Shown here: positions 1 through 5,692 of the stretch, one piece after another
Position numbering within the stretch: the stretch's first letter is position 1
How the letters are laid out: each line of letters starts with the position of its first letter
Assembly: GCA_013698195.1 (NCBI GenBank)
Contig: JACCVK010000283.1
Coordinates: 1 to 10,495 of the forward strand
DNA from: Actinomycetota bacterium
Lineage (GTDB): Bacteria > Actinomycetota > Thermoleophilia > Gaiellales > Gaiellaceae
DNA length: 10,495 bases
Direction: 5' to 3'
Made by a program: the position numbers and the translations under genes
The notes under the pieces: model-generated
What the model saw: the letters and a program-made list of their open reading frames with translations, nothing else
Database searches by the model: none
What the model was told of the DNA's origin: nothing

Positions 1-42
1 GGTGACGACGATCCGGCGCCCAGCGAGCGGCCGCTCAGCCAC
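1..42 (-). CDS. hemD: Uroporphyrinogen-III synthase HemD, N-terminal fragment (cut by window edge)
   Basis: Only the first 14 codons are in the window, reading VAERPLAGRRIVVT from a GTG at 42-40. The ending GRRIVVT is what is expected at the first beta strand of HemD, the enzyme that cyclises hydroxymethylbilane to uroporphyrinogen III. It follows hemC on the same strand and overlaps its stop by 8 nt (GTGGCTGA, with the hemC TGA at 37-35), which implies translational coupling. The order hemA-hemC-hemD is common in bacteria using the C5 pathway. The fragment could also be the start of a HemD fused to another domain (some bacteria have methyltransferase-HemD fusions). The call rests on a short motif plus gene order. 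Confidence 0.66.
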   Translation of the reverse strand, partial: MAERPLAGRRIVVT

Positions 43-1012
43 GGACGTCGGCGAGAATGCGATCGGCACCGCCTGCCAGCGCCTCGTGCGCGAGCCGCGC
101 TCCGACCTCTTCCGGCTCTCCCTCGCCCGTCACGCGCACCACCTCGCCCCCGTCCGGTCGAGCGACGAGGCCGCGCAGGCGAACGCTTGCCCCCCCTTGT
201 GACGAACTGTTGCTTGCGTTGTCAGCGACGCCCCGGACAGTTTCAGCGTATGCGGCGACGGGAGCTGCGCAGCCGCCGCCGAGCTCCTGGAGAAAGGTGC
301 GCTCGGCCGTCGTCGTCGCGCGAGCATCCGCGTCGTCGATCGCGTGCAGCAGCTCCAGGATCCGATCGTCGCCTTCGCGACACTGCACCGCGAGCGCGCC
401 CTGGCCGGGTGCAGGGAGGAACGACTCGGGCGGAAGCCATTCCGCGACCTCCGTCTCGAGACCCAGGCGACGGACGCCGGCCGCGGCGAGCACTGTCGCG
501 TCGTATCCGCCCGTACGCACCTTGCGGATTCGCGTGCCGACATTCCCGCGGATCGACTCCAGCGTGAACCCGGGTCGCAGCAGGTGAAGCTGCGCCGCTC
601 GACGCAGGCTGCTCGTTCCAAGCACCGCGCCGTCCGGGAGCTCGGCGACGCGGAGCCCTTCGCGCGAGACGAGACAGTCTCGCGCGTCCTCGCGCAGGCA
701 GACAGCCCCAATGGCGACGCCGGTGGCGTCCTCGGTCGGCAGGTCCTTGAGCGAGTGCACGGCGAGGTCGAGCTCACCGCTTCGCAACCCGTCCTCGAGC
801 TCCAAGGTGAAGAGCCCCTTCCCGCCGATCTCCGGCAGCGGCTCCCCGGTCTCCTGAGTGCGATCGCCGGTCGTGACGACGACTCGCTCCTCGCACCCGA
901 GGCCGGGCCAGGCCGCCTGGAGCTGCTCGATCACGAGCATCGTCTGCCGACGAGCGAGCGGTGACCCACGGGTTCCGAGGACGACCGCCCCTACCGACGG
1001 CGTCCGGCTCAC
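35..1012 (-). CDS. hemC: Hydroxymethylbilane synthase (porphobilinogen deaminase)
   Basis: This cytoplasmic enzyme polymerises four porphobilinogen molecules into hydroxymethylbilane for heme and related tetrapyrroles. The 325-residue product is close to the usual 310 or so. Family motifs are present: GTRGSPLARRQ near residue 13, the VHSLKDLP block near 85-92 with the catalytic Asp, and GGGCAAPVAAYA, whose Cys (residue 248, codon 271-269) carries the dipyrromethane cofactor. I chose the GTG at 1012 because it lies 10 nt after the hemA stop and begins 10 residues before the conserved GTRGSPLA strand. An ATG at 1078 in the same frame would overlap hemA by 56 nt and add 22 residues that do not resemble the family. 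No strong ribosome binding site is visible. After the cofactor Cys there is a polar Asn/Ser-rich insertion (about residues 257-276) in domain 3. It is the middle gene of hemA-hemC-hemD. Confidence 0.95.
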   Translation of the reverse strand: MSRTPSVGAVVLGTRGSPLARRQTMLVIEQLQAAWPGLGCEERVVVTTGDRTQETGEPLPEIGGKGLFTLELEDGLRSGELDLAVHSLKDLPTEDATGVAIGAVCLREDARDCLVSREGLRVAELPDGAVLGTSSLRRAAQLHLLRPGFTLESIRGNVGTRIRKVRTGGYDATVLAAAGVRRLGLETEVAEWLPPESFLPAPGQGALAVQCREGDDRILELLHAIDDADARATTTAERTFLQELGGGCAAPVAAYAETVRGVADNASNSSSQGGASVRLRGLVARPDGGEVVRVTGEGEPEEVGARLAHEALAGGADRILADVRG

Positions 1013-1022
1013 CGGCGCCAGC

Positions 1023-2276
1023 TCAACGGTCTTGGCGGGCTGCGAGCCCGAAGAGCTCGCGCACAGCGGCGGCGACATCGTCGGCGTCGCCGTCTCCCGC
1101 CCGCTCGCGCAGGCGCACCGTGGGCTCGTGCAGGAGTTTCTTCACAAGCGCACGGGACAGATGCTCCAGTTGGGCTGCCGTCTTGGGATCGGCCTCTCCC
1201 AACCGGCGGAGCGCCCTCTCGACCTCCTGCTCGCGAATCTCCTCCGCCTGAACCCGCAGAGCTGTCAGCAGCGGCTCGACCTCGAGCTCCCGGTATCGGC
1301 GCGCGAAGCCTGCAACCTCCTCCTCCACGATCGCCTCGACGTTGGGAACCTCTGCCAGCCGCGAAGCCAGTGCGCCGTCGAGCCCAGCGCGGAGATCGTC
1401 GACATCGAAGAGCCTCACGCCTTCGATGTCTGCGACGGTGCGCTCCACATCCGCAGGTACGGCGAGATCGACGAGCACGAGCGGCCGTTCGGGACGGTGC
1501 TCGATCGCGCGGCGAACGAGGTCGGCGCCGAGCACCGGATCCTCGGAGCCGGTCGCGGTGACGGCGAAGTCCGCCCACGCGAGCGCTTCCTCGAGCTCGT
1601 CGAGCCCGTAGGCCGAGCCGCCGAACCGCGAAGCAGCCTCGACCGCGTGCTCGCGCGTCCTGTTCGCAACGGCGATGTCCTGCACGCCGCGGCCGGTGGC
1701 GGCCTTGAGTGTCTGGAGCCCGATGCGTCCGGCTCCGACGACGAGTGCGCGGCGTGCGCGAAGGTCGCCGAGCACGCCGTCGGCAAGCGCTAGCGCCATA
1801 GAGCTCGCTGTAGCCGGGTTCGCCCCGATAGCGGTCTCCGAGCGTGCGCGCCGACCTGCCGAGATCGCGGTGCGGAAGAGCAGCGTGAGCGCGGATCCAG
1901 CCCGATCCGCGTCCGCGTGAGCGTCGCGGACTTGTCCGAGGATCTCGGCCTCGCCGAGAACGAGCGAGTCGAGCCCGGCTGCGACCCGTGAGAGATGCCG
2001 CGCGACGTCCTCGCCCGTGTGGACGTAGAGGTGGTCGACGAGGTCGGCGCGCGAGACCTCGTGCGCATCGGCAAGGGCATCGATCAGCGACTCGCGCGCA
2101 TCGTCCACGCCGTCGACGAGGAAGGCGTACAGCTCGACCCGGTAGCAGGTCGAGAGCACCGCATGCTCGAGCACCTCGGGACAGCGCTCGGCACCGAGTC
2201 CCAACGTGCCGAAGCGCTCACGCAGCTCTACCGGAGCCGTGCGGTGGCTGAGCCCGAGGCAAACGAGGCGCTCCAC
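1023..2276 (-). CDS. hemA: Glutamyl-tRNA reductase
   Basis: It reduces glutamyl-tRNA(Glu) with NADPH to glutamate-1-semialdehyde, the first committed step of C5 tetrapyrrole synthesis. From the GTG at 2276 the protein is 417 residues, a normal length. Visible are LGLSHRTAPVELRER (7-21), the catalytic-Cys motif as STCYRVE (42-48, Cys44), GLDSLVLGEAEILGQV (101-116), the NADPH-binding GAGRIG (181-186), VANRT (203-207) and the C-terminal dimerisation helices ending KKLLHEPTVRLRE. Two family-conserved positions differ: the usual STCNR reads STCYR, and the usual P-R-D after the Rossmann domain reads P-A-D (Ala275). The reading frame is open for 340 more codons upstream, but that part is antisense to hyuA and does not resemble GluTR. 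A TTG at 2288 is a less likely alternative start. It is first in the hem operon and divergent from hyuA. Confidence 0.95.
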   Translation of the reverse strand: MERLVCLGLSHRTAPVELRERFGTLGLGAERCPEVLEHAVLSTCYRVELYAFLVDGVDDARESLIDALADAHEVSRADLVDHLYVHTGEDVARHLSRVAAGLDSLVLGEAEILGQVRDAHADADRAGSALTLLFRTAISAGRRARSETAIGANPATASSMALALADGVLGDLRARRALVVGAGRIGLQTLKAATGRGVQDIAVANRTREHAVEAASRFGGSAYGLDELEEALAWADFAVTATGSEDPVLGADLVRRAIEHRPERPLVLVDLAVPADVERTVADIEGVRLFDVDDLRAGLDGALASRLAEVPNVEAIVEEEVAGFARRYRELEVEPLLTALRVQAEEIREQEVERALRRLGEADPKTAAQLEHLSRALVKKLLHEPTVRLRERAGDGDADDVAAAVRELFGLAARQDR

Positions 2277-2381
2277 GAGGACCGCCAACTCTACTCGTGC
2301 GCCGGCGGAGGCACGAGAGAAGGGCTCAGAGCCATGCACCCTGCCTGCGCCGGCTCCGGTCGACCGCGCGAGAATCCCCCC
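2277..2381. promoter_or_regulatory. Divergent hemA/hyuA regulatory region with three short dyads
   Basis: These 105 bases between the two start codons must hold the promoters for the hem operon (minus) and hyuAB (plus), unless those lie inside the opposing genes. I see no convincing -35/-10 pair. Three inverted repeats are present: CTCGTGC-N10-GCACGAG (2294-2317), GGCTC-A-GAGCC (2323-2333) and CGGTCGACCG (2357-2366). The first lies 17 nt upstream of the hemA GTG and would fold as a hairpin in its leader; the third lies 15 nt upstream of the hyuA GTG. They could be operators, but G+C-rich DNA produces short dyads by chance. Confidence 0.4.
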
Positions 2382-4121
2382 GTGCGAGTCTTGGGCATCG
2401 ACGTGGGCGGGACGTTCACGGATGCGGTGCTCGTCGAGGACGGGCAGGTGCTGACCGCGAAGGTTCCGACGGCACGGAACCAGGAGTCGTCGGTGCTCGC
2501 GGCGGCCGAGGCGGTCGGGCTCGAAGGGGTCGAACGCTTCACGCACGGGACGACGATCGCGACGAATGCGCTGCTCGAGCGACGTGGCGTCCGTACGGCG
2601 TTCGTGACCAGCGCGGGCTTCGAGCATCTGCTCCATCTTCGGCGCCAGACGCGTGCCCACCTGTACCGGCCTTGCGCCGAGCACCCCCCGCCGCTCGTGC
2701 CACTGGAGCGCTGCGTGGGCGCGGTCGGCCGGATGGGCCCGGAAGGGGAGCTCGTGCCGCTCGAGCTCGACTCGCTGGGCGAGCTGGACGCGGAGGCGAT
2801 TGCGGTCTGCCTCCTGTTCTCGTTCCGCTATCCCGAGCACGAGAGTGCGCTCACAGCGGAGCTGCGGCGCAGATATCCCGCAGCTCGTGTCGTGGCCTCG
2901 CACGAGGTCGCGCCTGAGTTTCGCGAGTACGAGCGCGCGTCGACGACAGTCATCGACGCGTATCTCGGCCCCGTGCTCGGCGGCTACCTGCGAGCGCTGT
3001 CGAACGCGTGCCGTGACGCAGAGCTCGTCGAGCCGCTCGTCATGCGTTCCTCGGGAGGCGTCGCAACGCTCGAGGAAGCGGCGCGACACGCGGCGCTTGC
3101 ACTGCTCTCGGGACCGGCCGCGGGCGTCGTCGGCGCGGCACAGATTGCGAAGCTCTCCGGCTTCGGGAACGCGCTGGCGTTCGACATGGGTGGGACGTCC
3201 ACCGACGTGTGCGCGATCGTGGATGGCGAGGCCAGGCGCGAGCACCAGCGAGAGGTCGGGGGCTTTCCGGTTCGGCTGCCCACGGTCGCCGTGCACACCG
3301 TCGGTGCGGGCGGCGGCTCGATTGTCTGGAGGGACGTAGGCGGTGCGCTGCGCGTCGGCCCGGAGAGCGCCGGCGCCGACCCGGGCCCCGCTTGCTACGG
3401 GAAGGGCGGCGACCGGGCAACGGTCACCGACGCCAACCTCGTCCTGGAACGGCTACCACGCCGGCTGGCGGGCGGAATCGAGCTTGACGCCGGCGCTGCG
3501 GTGCGCGCACTCGCCGAGCTCGACCCAGCCGCGGTGATCGACGTCGTGAACGCCGAGATGGTGCGGGCGCTGCGGGTCGTCTCGGTTGAGCAGGGTCTTG
3601 ATCCGCGGGATTTCGCGCTCGTGGCCTTCGGCGGCGCAGGGCCTTTGCATGCATGCGCGCTCGCAGAGGAACTCGGGATGACGACCGTGCTCGTTCCCGC
3701 GGCGGCCGGCGTGCTCTCCGCCCTCGGCCTCGTCGCGGCTGACGAGCGCCGCGACTCGGTGCGCTCGTACGTCGTTCGGCTCGACGACGCCGGTGAGCTA
3801 CCGGCGGAAGGCGAGGCCGACCTGCGCTACGCGGGTCAGTCGTTCGAGCTCACCGTCGCGCTTGGCCCGGACCTCGCCGAGCGCTTTCATGGCGCGCACG
3901 CCGAGCGGTACGGGTACGCGGATCACGACCGCCCGATCGAGCTCGTCGCGGTGCGAACAGTCGAGGTGCGGCTTGCGCCCAAGATCTCGATCGCCGGCCC
4001 TCGCTTCACTGCAAGCGGCCCTGAGATGCTCGAGCTCGAAGGTGCGACCGCGTGGGTGCCCGAGGCTTGGGCCGGGGAGACCGACGTACACGGAACGCTC
4101 GTCCTCCGGAGAGACGCGTGA
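2382..4121 (+). CDS. hyuA: Hydantoinase/oxoprolinase family protein, subunit A (HyuA-like)
   Basis: This is the ATP-binding subunit of the HyuA/HyuB family, which hydrolyses five-membered cyclic amides such as hydantoins or 5-oxoproline; acetone carboxylase is a related enzyme. The true substrate cannot be read from the sequence. Family blocks occur in order: DVGGTFTD (7-14), HGTTIATNALLER (55-67), LLSGPAAGVVG (241-251), AFDMGGTSTDV (266-276), TVGAGGGSI (306-314), GPESAGADPGPACYGKGG (326-343), AFGGAGPLHACALAEELG (415-432) and a C-terminal LRYAGQSFELTV (481-492). The GTG at 2382 puts the phosphate-binding loop at the N-terminus as usual; an in-frame ATG at 2334 with AGAAGG upstream would add 16 atypical residues. 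At 579 residues it is short for the family (often 650-700). The missing length appears to lie between residues 462 and 480. The gene overlaps hyuB by 4 nt. Confidence 0.93.
   Translation: MRVLGIDVGGTFTDAVLVEDGQVLTAKVPTARNQESSVLAAAEAVGLEGVERFTHGTTIATNALLERRGVRTAFVTSAGFEHLLHLRRQTRAHLYRPCAEHPPPLVPLERCVGAVGRMGPEGELVPLELDSLGELDAEAIAVCLLFSFRYPEHESALTAELRRRYPAARVVASHEVAPEFREYERASTTVIDAYLGPVLGGYLRALSNACRDAELVEPLVMRSSGGVATLEEAARHAALALLSGPAAGVVGAAQIAKLSGFGNALAFDMGGTSTDVCAIVDGEARREHQREVGGFPVRLPTVAVHTVGAGGGSIVWRDVGGALRVGPESAGADPGPACYGKGGDRATVTDANLVLERLPRRLAGGIELDAGAAVRALAELDPAAVIDVVNAEMVRALRVVSVEQGLDPRDFALVAFGGAGPLHACALAEELGMTTVLVPAAAGVLSALGLVAADERRDSVRSYVVRLDDAGELPAEGEADLRYAGQSFELTVALGPDLAERFHGAHAERYGYADHDRPIELVAVRTVEVRLAPKISIAGPRFTASGPEMLELEGATAWVPEAWAGETDVHGTLVLRRDA
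4108..4113 (+). promoter_or_regulatory. Ribosome binding site of hyuB
   Basis: GGAGAG lies 4 nt before the GTG at 4118, inside the end of hyuA. It supports the GTG that overlaps the hyuA stop (GTGA) over in-frame codons further upstream, and it fits translational coupling of the two subunits. Confidence 0.7.
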
Positions 4122-5599
4122 TCCCCGTCGAGCTCCAAGTCATCGGAAGCGCGCTGCGGGCGATCGCAGAGGAGATGGGCGCAGTTCTCGTTCGCTCCGC
4201 GTTCTCGGCGAACATCAAGGAACGCCGCGATTGCTCTACCGCGCTCTTCGACAAACAGGGCCGCATGGTCACGCAGGCAGAGCACATCCCTGTGCATCTC
4301 GGTGCGATGCCCGAGGCGGTCGCCGCCGTTCGCGCGCACGATCCGGCACCCGGCGAGCCCTGGATCCTCAACGATCCGTACGCAGGCGGCACCCACCTTC
4401 CCGATCTCACCATCGTGACGAGGACCGAGCTCGGATTCGCGGTCTCGCGCGCGCATCACGCCGACGTCGGCGGATCTGAGCCAGGGAGCCTGCCCGCGGG
4501 CTCGCGGACCCTCGCGGACGAAGGAGTGGTCATCCCACCGACACGTCTCGACACGTCCACGCTCGAGGGCCTCGTTTCGCAGATGCGGAATCCGGACGAG
4601 CGACGTGGAGATCTGCGCGCGCAGCTGGCTGCCCACCATCTCGCGGACGAGCGCCTTCGAGATCTTGCCGTGCGCCGCGGGCGCGACCGCGTGGAAGCGG
4701 CGATGGACGAGCTGCTCGCCTACTCCGAGCGGGTCGTCCGCGCCGCGCTCCGCGCGCTGCCTGACGTCCGGGTCGAGGCCTCGGACTTTCTCGAGACCCC
4801 ATCGGGTCCCGTCGAGCTCCGCGCCACGGTCACGATCGCGGGCGACACGATCGAGATCGACTTCGCGGGCACGGCGCGCCAGATCGACGGCAACCTCAAC
4901 TGCCCGCTGTCGGTCACTCGCTCCGCGTGCTTCTACGTCGTGCGCTGCCTCACGGCGCCTGACTTGCCCGCCTCGGGAGGTGCGTTCGCGCCCGTGACGG
5001 TGCGTGCCCCGGAAGGCTGTCTCGTCAATGCCAGCCCGCCCGCCGCAGTCGTAGCCGGCAATACCGAGACGTCGAGCCGCATCGTCGACGTCGTGTTCGC
5101 CGCGCTCGGCGAGGCGATCCCCGTTGCGGCTCAGGGACAGGGAACGATGAACAACCTCGTCCTGGGCAACGATCGCTTCACGTACTACGAGACCACGGGA
5201 GGTGGGCAGGGCGCCTGCCCGGACGCGGACGGGCCCTCGGCGGTGCACGTGGCCATGTCGAACACCCTGAACACGCCGATCGAAGCGCTCGAGCTCTCGT
5301 ACCCCCTGCGTGTGGAGCGCTATTCGCTCCGGTCGGGCTCCGGCGGCGACGGGCGCTTACGGGGCGGCGACGGCGTCGTACGCGAGCTGCGCGCGCTCGA
5401 GCGGTGCCGCCTCTCGCTTCTCACCCAACGACGACAGCTCGCGCCCAAAGGAGCGCGCGGCGGAGACGACGGCCTCCCGGGTCGAAACACCCTGAACGGC
5501 GACGAGCTGCCCGCGTTCGTGACGCGGGATCTCGAGCCGGGCGACGTCGTGCGCGTGGAGACGCCCGGGGGCGGAGGCTGGGGAACGCCGGATCCTTAG
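4118..5599 (+). CDS. hyuB: Hydantoinase/oxoprolinase family protein, subunit B (HyuB-like)
   Basis: This is the second subunit of the cyclic-amide hydrolase. It starts at a GTG sharing bases with the hyuA stop, with GGAGAG 4 nt upstream. The 493-residue protein shows the family blocks in order: SANIKERRDCSTALFD (30-45), NDPYAGGTHLPD (85-96), HHADVGG (113-119) followed by DEGVVIPP (134-141), DFAGTARQIDGNLNCP (248-263), QGQGTMNN (339-346), YYETTGGGQG (356-365), SNTLNTPIEALE (381-392), RSGSGGDGRLRGGDG (405-419) and a terminal ETPGGGGWG (481-489). It is a little shorter than many homologues (520-580) but looks complete. No signal peptide is seen, so it is cytoplasmic. Its TAG stop (5597-5599) lies in the left copy of the CTTAG direct repeat that bounds the downstream inverted-repeat element. 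A 5-oxoprolinase role would yield glutamate, but hydantoinase activity is equally possible. Confidence 0.93.
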   Translation: MIPVELQVIGSALRAIAEEMGAVLVRSAFSANIKERRDCSTALFDKQGRMVTQAEHIPVHLGAMPEAVAAVRAHDPAPGEPWILNDPYAGGTHLPDLTIVTRTELGFAVSRAHHADVGGSEPGSLPAGSRTLADEGVVIPPTRLDTSTLEGLVSQMRNPDERRGDLRAQLAAHHLADERLRDLAVRRGRDRVEAAMDELLAYSERVVRAALRALPDVRVEASDFLETPSGPVELRATVTIAGDTIEIDFAGTARQIDGNLNCPLSVTRSACFYVVRCLTAPDLPASGGAFAPVTVRAPEGCLVNASPPAAVVAGNTETSSRIVDVVFAALGEAIPVAAQGQGTMNNLVLGNDRFTYYETTGGGQGACPDADGPSAVHVAMSNTLNTPIEALELSYPLRVERYSLRSGSGGDGRLRGGDGVVRELRALERCRLSLLTQRRQLAPKGARGGDDGLPGRNTLNGDELPAFVTRDLEPGDVVRVETPGGGGWGTPDP

Positions 5600-5692
5600 A
5601 ACTCGAATCACAATGAAGCCAGGTGTCGCCGGAACACGCTGCGCGGCACGCTGCGCGCCCCGGCCGACGAGCGTCATTGTGATTCGAGTTCT
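5598..5692. terminator. Possible bidirectional transcription terminator between convergent genes
   Basis: The same inverted repeat could fold in RNA from either strand as a 19-bp perfect stem (5598-5616 with 5674-5692), continued inward by weaker pairing such as GTCGCCGG with CCGGCCGAC. Its position exactly between two converging operons fits a shared terminator. Against a classical intrinsic terminator, the outer stem is A/T-rich, the loop is long, and no U-tract follows on either strand. Confidence 0.3.
5635..5658. repeat. 12-bp tandem repeat in the centre of the element
   Basis: CACGCTGCGCG occurs at 5635-5645 and 5647-5657, giving two units of period 12 that differ only in the last base (G or C). 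It sits in the middle of the inverted-repeat element and is unlike its A/T-rich arms. Confidence 0.7.

Noticed and set aside
189..196. Run of seven C bases in hemC, a possible frameshift site
   Set aside because: The HemC frame stays in register on both sides (cofactor Cys before, LRGLVARPDG after), so no frameshift is needed.
858..1793. A 311-codon open frame on the plus strand
   Set aside because: It is antisense to hemC/hemA, without motifs or a ribosome binding site.
1995..2381. A 129-codon N-terminal extension of hyuA
   Set aside because: It runs antisense through the start of hemA and puts the DVGGTFTD loop far from the N-terminus, unlike the family.
2277..3296. A 340-codon open extension upstream of hemA in the same frame on the minus strand
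   Set aside because: It is antisense to hyuA, has the Arg/His-rich composition of a shadow frame, and GluTR begins cleanly at the GTG at 2276.
3923..5248. A 441-codon open frame on the minus strand
   Set aside because: It is antisense to hyuA/hyuB, whose family motifs are continuous; no recognisable domain.
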